DNA of 64,000 nucleotides from Pseudomonadota bacterium. GTDB lineage: Bacteria > Pseudomonadota > Gammaproteobacteria > Steroidobacterales > Steroidobacteraceae. The stretch is taken from NCBI GenBank assembly GCA_021847105.1, contig JAJZUT010000006.1, positions 1 to 64,000 on the forward strand. Direction: 5' to 3'. How positions within the stretch are numbered: position 1 is the first letter of the stretch; each line of letters opens with the position of its first letter. Position numbers and translations under genes: made by a program. Shown here piece after piece: positions 26,388 through 35,486 of this stretch. The notes under the pieces are model-generated. The model was not told where the DNA came from and did no database searches. It worked only from the letters and a program-made list of their open reading frames with translations.

Positions 26388-28193
26388 ATGAGCGAAGAAC
26401 AGAAACTGCCCGGCTTTAGCGAGCTGGGATTGAGCGCCCCGATCCTCGAGGCGCTGTCGGCCGTCGGTTACGAGACGCCCTCCCCGATTCAGGCACAGAC
26501 CATTCCATTGCTGCTGTCGGGCGCAGACCTGCTCGGACAGGCACAGACCGGTACCGGCAAGACCGCTGCGTTCGCGCTGCCGATCCTCGCTCGGATCGAT
26601 CTGGCGCAGACCTCCCCGCAAGCCCTCGTTCTCGTACCGACCCGCGAGCTTGCCATTCAGGTCGCAGAAGCGTTCCAGCGCTACGCGGCACAGTTGAAGG
26701 GCTTCCATGTGTTGCCCGTCTACGGCGGCCAGAGCTATGTACCGCAGCTCAAAGGCCTCAAGCGCGGCGCGCACGTGGTCGTGGGAACGCCCGGGCGGGT
26801 CATGGACCATATTACGCAGGGTACGCTGAAGCTCGACACGGTCCGCTTCGTCGTCCTCGATGAAGGCGACGAAATGCTGCAAATGGGATTCGTCGATGCG
26901 ATTGAATGGATCCTGCAGCAAGCCCCTGCGCAGCGCCAGACTGCGCTGTTCTCGGCCACACTGCCACCGGCGATCCGCCGGATCGCGCATACGCACATGC
27001 GCGAGCCGGCACAGATCACGATCCAGAATCGCGCCAGCACCGCCCCGAAGATTCGCCAGCGCTACTGGCTGGTGAGCGGTTTGCACAAGCTCGATGCGCT
27101 CACGCGAGTCCTGGAGGCGGAGAGCTTCGAGGCGATGATCGTGTTCGTGCGCACCAAGCTCGAGACGACCGAGCTCGCGGAGCGGCTCGAGGCGCGCGGC
27201 TTCAACGTTGCCGCGCTGCACGGGGATATTCCTCAACAGCAGCGTGAGCGCACGATCGCCCGCCTGAAGGCGGGGCAGGTCGACATCGTCGTTGCGACCG
27301 ATGTCGCCGCGCGCGGACTCGATGTCGAGCGGATCTCCCACGTCGTTAACTACGACATTCCGTACGACTCGCAGACTTATATCCACCGGATCGGGCGCAC
27401 CGGCCGGGCGGGACGCAACGGCGAAGCGATCCTGTTCGTCGCCCCTCGCGAACGGAACATGTTGCGCATCATCGAGCGCGCGACCAAGCAGCCCATCGAG
27501 CGGATGCCGCTACCGACCGTTTCGGAAGTCAATGAGCGGCGCATCCTGAAATTCAAGGACACCCTCGTCAACGCGGTGCGCAGCGGCGAGGGTAAAATCT
27601 TCCAGCCGATCATCGAGCAGATCGAGCGTGAGCAGAATGTGCCTGCCGTCGAAATTGCAGCGGCATTGGCCAGTCTGCAGCAGGGCTCGACCCCGTTCCT
27701 GCTGACGTCCAAGGCTGAAGAGCCGCACCCGGCCCATTCACCGCAGTGGGCGGACGATGAGGGGCAAAGCGGCGTCAGCGCACCGAATCAGGGTTCTGCG
27801 CAGACCCGGAGCCCCCGCGCTAACAAGAAGGGCCTTCGGTTCGAGACATTCCGCATCGAAGTCGGACACGCCCATGGGGTGCAACCCGGAAACATCGTCG
27901 GTGCCATCGCAAATGAGGCGGGCCTCGATGGCCGCAACATCGGGCATATCGACATCCACGACGATTACAGCTACGTGGACCTGCCGGCCGGCATGCCCGA
28001 AGAGACGTTCAACAATCTGCAGGCCGTCAGAGTCCGCGGCGCCGAGTTGCGTATCAGCCGCGTCACCTCGAAGCCGAACCCTTCCGAACGCCGCCCGCGA
28101 CCACACAGTGCACCTCATGCCGCGAAGCGCAAAGGGACCCCGCCGCGGTCGAACCACCCGGCAAAGCGACGCGGCAAACCGCCCCGCCGATAG
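26388..28193 (+). CDS. deaD: DeaD/CsdA-type DEAD-box RNA helicase
   Basis: A 601-residue RNA helicase. Q motif GFSELGLSAPIL with TPSPIQAQTIP, Walker A AQTGTGKT (52-59), motif Ia PTRELAIQ, motif Ib GTPGRVMD, motif II DEGD at 158-161, motif III SAT, motif V ATDVAARGLDV and motif VI HRIGRTGRAG are all present. Motif II has Gly in place of the usual Ala. After about residue 470 a DbpA-type RNA-binding domain follows (FRIEVGHAHGVQPGNIVGAI, then HIDIHDDYSYVDLPAGM) and a basic Lys/Arg/Pro-rich tail. It is expected to unwind rRNA during large-subunit assembly or cold stress, co-transcribed with the RIO kinase. Confidence 0.9.
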   Translation: MSEEQKLPGFSELGLSAPILEALSAVGYETPSPIQAQTIPLLLSGADLLGQAQTGTGKTAAFALPILARIDLAQTSPQALVLVPTRELAIQVAEAFQRYAAQLKGFHVLPVYGGQSYVPQLKGLKRGAHVVVGTPGRVMDHITQGTLKLDTVRFVVLDEGDEMLQMGFVDAIEWILQQAPAQRQTALFSATLPPAIRRIAHTHMREPAQITIQNRASTAPKIRQRYWLVSGLHKLDALTRVLEAESFEAMIVFVRTKLETTELAERLEARGFNVAALHGDIPQQQRERTIARLKAGQVDIVVATDVAARGLDVERISHVVNYDIPYDSQTYIHRIGRTGRAGRNGEAILFVAPRERNMLRIIERATKQPIERMPLPTVSEVNERRILKFKDTLVNAVRSGEGKIFQPIIEQIEREQNVPAVEIAAALASLQQGSTPFLLTSKAEEPHPAHSPQWADDEGQSGVSAPNQGSAQTRSPRANKKGLRFETFRIEVGHAHGVQPGNIVGAIANEAGLDGRNIGHIDIHDDYSYVDLPAGMPEETFNNLQAVRVRGAELRISRVTSKPNPSERRPRPHSAPHAAKRKGTPPRSNHPAKRRGKPPRR

Positions 28194-29099
28194 CGGCACT
28201 CAGACCGGCCGCGACGTGCGGCACGCGCATTGCGGACTGGCTCCCTTCAGGGTATGCCGTACCAAGCGCAGCGGTATCCGGGCCAATTCTGAAGCGAGCA
28301 CTGCGCGCTCCTGAGTCGAGTGCGCCGGCCGCAGGCGCAATGCAGGAGCCCTCGGCCCGGCGCGTGGCGTCTTGCGAAGATCGGGCTCGGAAGGGGCCGC
28401 ACCGCTCGAGGCACCGCTCCCTCACGACCTGGCCGATACCCAATTCGCAGTGCCGAAGATGATGTTTCGCGGCGGCAGCACACTACGTTCGGTCAGGAGT
28501 CTCCGAATATCGAACCTTCAGGACCGCTCAAACCGCAATTCGAGTCTGCACCGATGCGCAACGCCTCTCAGCACGCGATACCCTGGTTCCTTTGGGTTTC
28601 CTCCGCCCATCTGTGGTCCGCTGCCGAGCGCTCTCCGGGGCGAACGGGCTGAACCCATCGGTTTGGCGCCACGCCCCGCAGGATGCGCCAGCCTGCGATG
28701 TCCCCGTCCAGCCTGCCAGATGAAGGACTCCGGGGCTGCCTGCAGGAGCCGGGGCGGAGGCGCACTGTCAGAGCAATGCCGCTTCCAACTGTAGCACGCC
28801 TCACATCGCACCATTGTTGCCACCGATTGTAATGTGACCCACCGCGTCGGGGTGAACGTGGACCACCTGGCCGAAATTGGCGGTTTTTGGACCGCCCCGC
28901 AGCCCGGATAGCCGAGCACCGGCACCCGCCCCGGTCTGCATTCAGACGACCCCTTACCTTTCTGAATTTTCGTTCAGCCGAACGACAGGAATCCGTCAGG
29001 TTCCCGCGCTAGTCTCTGTTCGTCATTTCAGGCCGGCTCGTGCAAGCCCGCATTTTGCGCCGGCACTGGCACGAAAACCCAATCAGAGGGCATTGACCG
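28194..29099. other. Gene-free stretch of about 900 bases
   Basis: No frame on either strand shows a family, a signal peptide or a good ribosome binding site; the longest frames are shadow-like with biased composition. The final 150 bases before 29100 are more AT-rich and probably hold the promoter of the next gene. No repeat array or tRNA was seen. Confidence 0.4.
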
Positions 29100-29990
29100 A
29101 TGAAGAAGCTTGCAGCAACGATGGCGACCGCGATCATCATATCGCTCCCGGCGGGAACTGCGCTCGCCTCCTACATGCCGTCCATCGGCACCCCCGTCAT
29201 TGGCGCGAAGAGTTACGGTCAGGACCTGATCAACCGGGTGACTGGGGAGCACCACAATATCTCCAACCTGTCGCTGTACATCACGCTACCGGGCACCACC
29301 GCACCCCGGAGCATCGCATCCACCACCGGCCAGACCGGCCTGCCGCCACCAGCGATGGCAGCACGCGCGCTCAAAAGCCGAAAGGCTCAATTCCGCTATC
29401 GAACCAGCGCGCTCGAGGCTGCTCTACCGATGCTCGACGTCTCCGGCCATACAGCAGGCGTCATGACGATCACACTGCATGGTCTCAACCGCATCAAGCT
29501 CGAGCACGAGGCCTTCGCCATCCGGGCCTATCTGAAGCGCAATACGTCCTTCGCCACCAATCTGGTGCAAAAGGCGCTGTGGGATCCGAATTTACCGCTC
29601 AACTCCTACGCACAGAAGCTCGTCGATGAGGCGCTCGCACGCCATCCGAATGTCCTGATCATGGCCATTCATGCCGCAACGCCAAAGAACGCGATTCCGG
29701 AGATTCTTGGCTCGAACATCGGGCGCATCGGAAAAAAAGATGACAGCGACGATGCCCGCGTGGTGAACCAGGGCAAGACCAACCTGGAGAACAATACCGA
29801 CCTGCAGCGCTTTGAAGTGGAATTGCCCCTGAACGATGCCGCGGGGCGGCGGATTGGTGCGCTCGGGGTCGTATTCCCGCTGACTCCGGGGGTAGACGAA
29901 CAGGCCCTGCACCAGGAGGCGATTCGCATCCGCAATGAGCTCGCGGACCAAATCCCCTCGGCCGCTGCGCTGGTCAAGACCGTTCAGTGA
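29100..29990 (+). CDS. Secreted protein with a Cache-like sensor-type domain
   Basis: A 296-residue exported protein with a signal peptide (KKLAATMATAIIISLPAGTALA). The second half (HPNVLIMAIHAATPKNAIPE, then NIGRIGKKDDSDD, FEVELPLNDAAGRRIGALGV, VFPLTPG) has the look of the single-Cache/PDC ligand-binding fold found free in the periplasm. The first half is not recognised. No enzymatic motif is seen. It is followed after 19 bases by a secreted propeller gene, so the two probably work together. ATG at 29100 follows directly on a TTGACCG stretch; its ribosome binding site is weak. Confidence 0.6.
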   Translation: MKKLAATMATAIIISLPAGTALASYMPSIGTPVIGAKSYGQDLINRVTGEHHNISNLSLYITLPGTTAPRSIASTTGQTGLPPPAMAARALKSRKAQFRYRTSALEAALPMLDVSGHTAGVMTITLHGLNRIKLEHEAFAIRAYLKRNTSFATNLVQKALWDPNLPLNSYAQKLVDEALARHPNVLIMAIHAATPKNAIPEILGSNIGRIGKKDDSDDARVVNQGKTNLENNTDLQRFEVELPLNDAAGRRIGALGVVFPLTPGVDEQALHQEAIRIRNELADQIPSAAALVKTVQ

Positions 29991-30009
29991 CCTTCAGGAG
30001 CGTCACACT

Positions 30010-31041
30010 ATGAGATTGCGAAACTGCGTGCGATGGGGTCTCCTTGCACTACTCGGGCTCGTCTCTGCCACGACGCTTGCTGCGGCAGCGCACAAGCCCC
30101 TCGTGCTCCTCGGCCGCACTGATTTCCCCGGTTACGACGGCGACGTCGATCATCTGTTCGCCGACCTGCAGGAGAACAAGCTGTTCGTTGCCGCCGAGGA
30201 TCACGGCACAGTCGAGGTATTTGATCTTCGAAGCGGTCGGTTGCTGAAGACTCTGACGACGTTCAAGACCCCACACGCGTTTTTTCTAGTTCCAGGCACG
30301 CACCGAATCATCGTTACCGACGACTCTGGGCCGCGCATCATCGACGACCGAAGCGGCAAAGTGCTTGGCTATCTGAAACTGCATCCCAGTGCGGGCGCGG
30401 ACACAGAATATTACGACCCGTCGACGCGGCACCTGTTCATCGTGTCGGGTGGTTCCGACGTGCACATGCGACACTGTTGGCTCAGTGAGATCGATCCGTG
30501 GACTGGCCGGGTGCTGCGTCAGCATGAATTTGATTCTGCGCACGTCGAAGCGCTGCGCGCCGAACAACACGGACAACGGATGTTCATCAATATTGCCGAT
30601 CGGAACGAGGTGGACGTTCTGAGCAAGAGGAGCTTGCGGGTCCTTGCGCGCTGGCCCATTAAGGGCGCCAAGACCAATCTCGCAATGTCGCTCGACGATG
30701 CGCACCACCGGCTTTTTATCGTGACGCGCAACCCGACTCGGCTCTTCGTGCTCGACACCCACAATGGCAGGACAGTTGCCACAGTCGATGTGCCGGCCGT
30801 CAATGATGGGACGGACTTCGATGTGGCACGCCAGCGCCTGTACATTCCGGGCGCCGTCGGCGAGGTCGGGGTCGTTCAGGAGATTGACCCGAATCACTAC
30901 CGTGAGATCGCGCGCGTTGCAAGTGCCCCCGGTGCCAAGTCGTCCACCTACGTGCCGCAATTGAGCGAGCTGTTCCTCGGCATCTCGCCACAGTACAGCA
31001 AGCCTGAGGTGGCCGGCGTCATGCGCTTCAGGGCGCAGTGA
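30010..31041 (+). CDS. Secreted YncE/YVTN-type beta-propeller protein
   Basis: A 343-residue exported protein with a signal peptide (RWGLLALLGLVSATTLAAAA). Regular blade repeats such as DHLFADLQENKLFVAAEDHG, TVEVFDLRSGRLLKTL and LAMSLDDAHHRLFIVTRN define a seven-bladed YVTN propeller. ATG at 30010 is preceded by AGGAG; the longer frame starts inside the previous gene. It lies 19 bases after the Cache-like gene and converges on a histidine kinase. A binding or sensing role is likely, but the ligand is unknown. Confidence 0.8.
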   Translation: MRLRNCVRWGLLALLGLVSATTLAAAAHKPLVLLGRTDFPGYDGDVDHLFADLQENKLFVAAEDHGTVEVFDLRSGRLLKTLTTFKTPHAFFLVPGTHRIIVTDDSGPRIIDDRSGKVLGYLKLHPSAGADTEYYDPSTRHLFIVSGGSDVHMRHCWLSEIDPWTGRVLRQHEFDSAHVEALRAEQHGQRMFINIADRNEVDVLSKRSLRVLARWPIKGAKTNLAMSLDDAHHRLFIVTRNPTRLFVLDTHNGRTVATVDVPAVNDGTDFDVARQRLYIPGAVGEVGVVQEIDPNHYREIARVASAPGAKSSTYVPQLSELFLGISPQYSKPEVAGVMRFRAQ

Positions 31042-31076
31042 CCCAGACGACCGGCACCGGGGCTGCCGGCACGCTC

Positions 31077-32510
31077 TTATGTGCCCACAGCCCCGGGAGT
31101 CCCGTGAGCCTCCGCCCACCCCGACGCGGACACCGGCTCGGGCATGGAAAGAGCGTCCGCCGGAATGACGAACGTCACCTTCAGGCCACCGCCCGCGCAT
31201 GCCGGCTCGCACCAGATGCGCCCGCGATGCAACTCAACGATGCTGCGGCAGATAGCGAGCCCGAGTCCACTGCCCTGCTCGTCAAGAGCCCGCTTGTCCA
31301 GCCGCACGAATCGCTCGAAGACCCGCTCCCGGTCTGCTGCGGCAATACCGGGCCCCTGATCCTCGAGGCTCACGCGCCAACAGCCATTCGATATCTCCGA
31401 ACACATTCGCACCCGCCCACCGGCTGGCGATGCGTTCAGCGCATTGACCAGCAGATTGAGCAGAACCTGGCGAATGCGTTGCGGCTCGAACAGCACGCGA
31501 CCGTCACCGACGCAATGCAGCTCGAAGCACCGCCCCCGATGTTCCGCGAGAACGCGTGCGTCCTGTGCGAATGCGCCGAGGAAGGCGCGTGGACACTCAA
31601 CGGTCAGACGCAGCGTAATCACTCTGGCCTCGGCGCGCGAGAGGAACAGCAATTCCTCGATGATCCGGCTCAGACGAGCAAGCTCCTCGAGCTGCATCTG
31701 TACTGACTCCTCGCACTCCACTGACAATTCCCCCTTCATCAGCAGCTTCTCAGCTTGCAGCCGGATCAACGACAAGGGCGTCTTCAATTCATGCGATGCC
31801 TCCGCGGTGAAGCGACGGATCGCATTGAATGAAGACTCGAGTCGATCGAACATCTGATTGAGGAGTCGGGCGAGTTCGGCGATCTCGTCCCGCACCCCTG
31901 ATACCGGGATGCGCTCCCGCAGGTTGTCCGAACCTATCCGCAGTGCCGTCTCGCGGATCAGGCGCACCGGGCGCAACGCCACGCGGCTCAGTGCGAACCC
32001 GATTAGAGTGCTGACGCCAAACATCGCGGCAAGCAGGCCGACACAGATCTCGACATAGCCGTCCAAATCTTCGTAGATCTGCTGCGAGGAGGTTCCGATC
32101 AATACGACAAATGGCGGCAGAGCGAACTCCTCGATGCGCAGTCGTCCGATGCCAGGCAGCGTGGCACTGTACCCGTGACGATCCGCCACTTCCGGCATCC
32201 ACCTGCCGTCGAGGTTCTTGGACGCGAATATCGCGTCGTCCTGGGGCGCGCGGACGTCGATGTAGAATAGTACCGAGTCATAGCCGCTCGTCGCCTGAAT
32301 CCTCTGGTTGACGTCCCGCGCAGAAAGCTGCCTGTAATGCGGCCCCAAGCGGGCGCGAACCTGGCGGAACTCTGCTGCGATGAGCTGATCGAGGCCGTGG
32401 ACCAGGTAGCTCTCGAGCAACTGGTAGCCGACGGCGAACAGCACCGCGAGGGTAATCGTTGCCGCCGAGGCGTACCAGACAGACAGCCGCAAGCTGATCG
32501 AGCGTCGCAT
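31077..32510 (-). CDS. Membrane sensor histidine kinase
   Basis: A 477-residue sensor of the EnvZ/CusS-like class. Two transmembrane helices (about 11-32 and 155-177) flank a periplasmic sensor of about 120 residues. HAMP follows, then the H-box FTAEASHELKTPLSLIR with phospho-acceptor His240, and an ATPase domain with N-box LLVNALNAS, G1 DQGPGI and G2 GSGLGL. The start overlaps the response regulator's stop by 1 base. The signal is unknown; the neighbours on either side, a secreted sensor/propeller pair and a TonB/FecIR set, are candidates for its regulon. Confidence 0.9.
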   Translation of the reverse strand: MRRSISLRLSVWYASAATITLAVLFAVGYQLLESYLVHGLDQLIAAEFRQVRARLGPHYRQLSARDVNQRIQATSGYDSVLFYIDVRAPQDDAIFASKNLDGRWMPEVADRHGYSATLPGIGRLRIEEFALPPFVVLIGTSSQQIYEDLDGYVEICVGLLAAMFGVSTLIGFALSRVALRPVRLIRETALRIGSDNLRERIPVSGVRDEIAELARLLNQMFDRLESSFNAIRRFTAEASHELKTPLSLIRLQAEKLLMKGELSVECEESVQMQLEELARLSRIIEELLFLSRAEARVITLRLTVECPRAFLGAFAQDARVLAEHRGRCFELHCVGDGRVLFEPQRIRQVLLNLLVNALNASPAGGRVRMCSEISNGCWRVSLEDQGPGIAAADRERVFERFVRLDKRALDEQGSGLGLAICRSIVELHRGRIWCEPACAGGGLKVTFVIPADALSMPEPVSASGWAEAHGTPGAVGT

Positions 32511-33175
32511 CAGAGCAGCTGATAGCCGACGCCGCGCACGGTTCTGAAGAATGTCTTGTCGTAGGTCCTCTCCAACTTGGCACGCAGCCGACTCATGTAG
32601 ACATCGAGCAGGTTGGTGTCCAAATCGTAATGGGAGGCCCAGATCTTTTCCGAGATCAGGGTTCGCGCCAAAATCCGCCCAGGGTTGTGCATGAAGATCT
32701 CAAGCAGTGCGAACTCCCGTCGTGTGAGCTCGATCGGTTGACCGTTGAGGTGTGCGCTCTGACTGAGCAGATCGAGCCGTATGCCGCGGTATTCGATGAC
32801 CGTTTGCTTCACCTCCGATCGGCGGCGCAGCTGCGAACGCACTCGAGCAAGGAGTTCCTCGAGACTGAACGGCTTGGACAGATAGTCGTCGGCGCCCAGA
32901 TCGAGCCCCCTCACCCGGTCCTGAACGGAATCGCGCGCACTCAGGATGAGCACCGGCTCAGTGAACCTGCTCCGTCGCCACTCGCTGAGCAGGTCCAGAC
33001 CGTCGCCGTCCGGCAATCCCAGGTCGAGAATGATGAGATCGTAGGAGACCTCGCACAGTGCGTCACGCGCCGCCTGGCAGCCGCCTGCACAGGTCACGGT
33101 ATACGCGTGCTCCGCGAGACCCTGTCTCAGCAGTTGCGACAGCCGCGGCTGGTCTTCCACGATCAAGATCTTCAC
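32510..33175 (-). CDS. OmpR-family response regulator
   Basis: A response regulator of about 221 residues. The receiver begins VKILIVEDQPRLSQLLRQGL with the acidic pair at 7-8, phospho-acceptor Asp51 in LIILDLGLPDGDG, the Thr/Ser switch in LILSARD and Lys in DYLSKPFSLEELLARV. The C-terminal winged helix contains LTRREFALLEIFMHNPGRI and VYMSRLRAKLE. GTG at 33175 gives the canonical receiver start; a Met codon at 33217 would add 14 unrelated residues. It precedes its kinase with a 1-base overlap. Targets are unknown. Confidence 0.9.
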   Translation of the reverse strand: MKILIVEDQPRLSQLLRQGLAEHAYTVTCAGGCQAARDALCEVSYDLIILDLGLPDGDGLDLLSEWRRSRFTEPVLILSARDSVQDRVRGLDLGADDYLSKPFSLEELLARVRSQLRRRSEVKQTVIEYRGIRLDLLSQSAHLNGQPIELTRREFALLEIFMHNPGRILARTLISEKIWASHYDLDTNLLDVYMSRLRAKLERTYDKTFFRTVRGVGYQLL

Positions 33176-33379
33176 GAAATGAGGACCTGCGTTGTCGATC
33201 TCATCGGCAACTGGCACAGGACAGCCGTCCGCCGCACATCAGTTCGTTGCCCTGCGCGGCACCTGCCATGACGGGAACTGCATGACAACAATTCGGCACT
33301 TGAAGGTCTTCCGCGCTCCAGCTACTCCGACCGCTAGAGCGCATGACTTCCAGGAAGACACCCGAGCAATCGCGATCCC

Positions 33380-34405
33380 TCATCGCGATGGAGCAAGGAC
33401 GACCACGTCGGCGGAGGGGTGGAGCGCCCGCAACCTGTATGCCCTGGCCACCGCGGCGGCAAAGCTGAGCGTGGCGCCGGCCTGCACCACGCCGCTTACT
33501 CGGATCGCCGCGGTTGCGGGATCTTTGATCAGCAGGCGTTGACGGCTGTAGCGATTGAGCTCCGCGGCCGCCTCAGCCAGGGAGGTATTGTCGAGCACCA
33601 CCTCTCCGTGCTCCCAGGCTGTCACCTGTGCAACGTGTGGCCAATCAATGCGCGCCGAGCGGGAGCCGTCGAACGTGACCCGCTCTCCCGGAGTCAAGCT
33701 GAATGCCTGCTCGGAGCCAACCGCGACCGCCTCGTTCACCGTCGTGCCATCGGGCGCGTTCGATGTGACCTTCGTCCTTTGCAGTCTGCTGGCTCCCGCG
33801 GACACAGTCACTTTGCCTTCCACCAGGGTAACTGCCAGCACGTCGCCATCGCGCCGCACATCGAATTGCGTACCGAGATCGCGAATGAGATGACCCGCCG
33901 CGCTCACCGTAAATGGCCAATCTGCCCGGTGCACCACTTGGAAGTACGCCTGACCGCTTACCAGTACCACGTGACGCGACCGTCTGCCATAGCGAACCAA
34001 CAGCCGGGTGTTCGCATCCAGTCGGATGCGTGTGCCGTCGGCGAGGGTGACGCTGCGAAACTGATCGATGCCGGTCGCCACGACATCGGTGCGCGGATGG
34101 CGAAGAACGCCGCCCGGTACGAGCGCAATCAGGAGTGTCGCAAGCGCCGCGCGTGCTAATTGCAGACGCCCCCGGGCCGGCCGGGGCGTTAGGGTCCGCG
34201 TGCGGCTGAGCCGCGCGGTCGTCTCCCAGATCTCGGTCAGCAGCTCAAAGGCGGCTGCGTGCTCAGGGTCGGCCTCCAGCCAGCGGCGCAGCCCCTCCTC
34301 CACTCCACGGGTACGACTCGGGCTGTGCAGCCGCGCAATCCACGCGGCCGCCTCGGCTCGCGCCGCCGCCGAGGTTCTGCGCTTGCCAGCTTCGCCCGCT
34401 CTCAT
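33380..34405 (-). CDS. FecR-family anti-sigma protein (second set)
   Basis: A 341-residue protein. A DUF4880-type N-domain (AAWIARLHSP, then GLRRWLEADPEHAAAFELLT) is followed by a single transmembrane helix near 83-100, the periplasmic FecR domain (FRSVTLADGTRIRLDANTRL, then VSGQAYFQVVHRADWPF and RDLGTQFDVRRD) and a C-terminal STN-like region (LAEAAAELNRYSRQRLLI). Start overlaps the sigma-factor stop by 4 bases. It should regulate that sigma factor in response to the STN-bearing receptor encoded just upstream. Confidence 0.9.
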   Translation of the reverse strand: MRAGEAGKRRTSAAARAEAAAWIARLHSPSRTRGVEEGLRRWLEADPEHAAAFELLTEIWETTARLSRTRTLTPRPARGRLQLARAALATLLIALVPGGVLRHPRTDVVATGIDQFRSVTLADGTRIRLDANTRLLVRYGRRSRHVVLVSGQAYFQVVHRADWPFTVSAAGHLIRDLGTQFDVRRDGDVLAVTLVEGKVTVSAGASRLQRTKVTSNAPDGTTVNEAVAVGSEQAFSLTPGERVTFDGSRSARIDWPHVAQVTAWEHGEVVLDNTSLAEAAAELNRYSRQRLLIKDPATAAIRVSGVVQAGATLSFAAAVARAYRLRALHPSADVVVLAPSR

Positions 34406-35007
34406 TCGCGCTCACTCAGCTCAGCCAGAATAACCAGCGCCTTCGCCACGTGCTTCTCCACTGCGCTCACGCTGATCCCCAGACGCCCCGCTATTTCCGC
34501 GTAGCTCATGCCGTCGAGCCGCTGCATGAACAGCACCTCACGGGTACGCGGGTTTGCCGCATCGAGCGCCTCTCTCATCCTCACTAGACACTGCTGGCCT
34601 GCCAGAACCTCATCGGGGGTCGGCGCGCAGTCAATCAGTTGTGTCAAATCCTCCACCGGCCCGTCGCGAAAGAGCTCCCGATGAGCATCCCGTCGCGCAT
34701 TGGCCGCGAGCCGCAGAGCGGTTCGCACCAGGAATCCTTCCGGCCGGCGCACCGCACCACCCTTCTCACAGTATTCCTGCATCCGGAGGAAGGCCTCCTG
34801 AATCAAGTCCTCAGTCTCCGCCTGCGAATTGCCTCTACGCAGCAGCACCCGACGCAGGAGGTTAAAACAGGACTTGATGCGCTCCGCGGCACCCCGCTCG
34901 CCATGGCGATCCGCCGTGGGCAAAGGCTCAAGCTCAGCCGCCTGCTGACCGTACATTGACGCACGACCAGCGGCCCGCATCGCATCGAGAAATGCCGAGC
35001 GCGTCAT
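34402..35007 (-). CDS. ECF sigma factor, FecI type (second set)
   Basis: About 201 residues. Region 2 is seen in FNLLRRVLLRRGNSQAETED, LIQEAFLRM and FLVRTALRLAANARRD, and region 4 in ANPRTREVLFMQRLDGMSYA then EIAGRLGISVSAVEKHVAKA. ATG at 35007 is chosen because codons above it look non-coding; ATG at 34956 is an alternative. Its order, after the TonB receptor and before FecR, differs from the first FecIR set, where the receptor comes last. Confidence 0.88.
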   Translation of the reverse strand: MTRSAFLDAMRAAGRASMYGQQAAELEPLPTADRHGERGAAERIKSCFNLLRRVLLRRGNSQAETEDLIQEAFLRMQEYCEKGGAVRRPEGFLVRTALRLAANARRDAHRELFRDGPVEDLTQLIDCAPTPDEVLAGQQCLVRMREALDAANPRTREVLFMQRLDGMSYAEIAGRLGISVSAVEKHVAKALVILAELSERE

Positions 35008-35027
35008 AGCACGGCGCCGTGGGCGGC

Positions 35028-35258
35028 CTACCCCTGGCGCGCGTGTGCCGGCACGGCAGGCACCTCGGGTTTGCTCGCTGCTGTGCGGCCAGTACACCGG
35101 GCACCATCCCGCCTATCGTCCGCGTCCGTTAACCCCACAGCCGCATCGGTCGAATCAAAAGACATCTTGGCACCCCCCCCAGAAGCCAACTGCGTCTTGA
35201 GAGTATCACGTCCATCGCACCGCTCCCGGACGCTGTGCACCATCGGCACCGCTTTCAT
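35028..35258 (-). CDS. Possible small protein between TonB receptor and sigma factor
   Basis: A 76-residue frame in an otherwise empty 480-base gap (35008-35486). It has a purine-rich ribosome binding site (GGGGGGAAG just upstream of ATG 35258) and its stop lies 20 bases before the sigma-factor start. The sequence is rich in Asp, Arg and Ala, has no signal peptide or membrane helix, and matches no family I know. It may be spurious; position and binding site are the only support. Confidence 0.3.
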   Translation of the reverse strand: MKAVPMVHSVRERCDGRDTLKTQLASGGGAKMSFDSTDAAVGLTDADDRRDGARCTGRTAASKPEVPAVPAHARQG

Positions 35259-35486
35259 GGCGCTTCCCCCCGGGCTGACAGCCACCGATCGCCGTCCGGG
35301 CCTCTTTCATGGTCATCGCTCGGTGAACCATTGGCTTTTCGTCTCGAATCGGGGAGGCTCGAGCCGGAGCATTGCGCACAGAGACGCAGCCAGTCCGTTG
35401 CACCGCTTCACGTGAACAAACCCGCCGCACCGAAGCGCCCCGCGATCACCTCCACCCCTGCCGCCCGCACGAGTACTCCTGAGACC

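Noticed and set aside
28194..29099. Several frames of 75-140 codons
   Set aside because: They overlap on both strands, have no family signal or binding site, and look like chance frames in GC-rich DNA.
35028..35486. Lasso-peptide cluster, suggested by TonB receptor, FecI and FecR beside a small frame
   Set aside because: No leader peptidase, cyclase or isopeptidase gene is present and the small frame shows no leader/core pattern.
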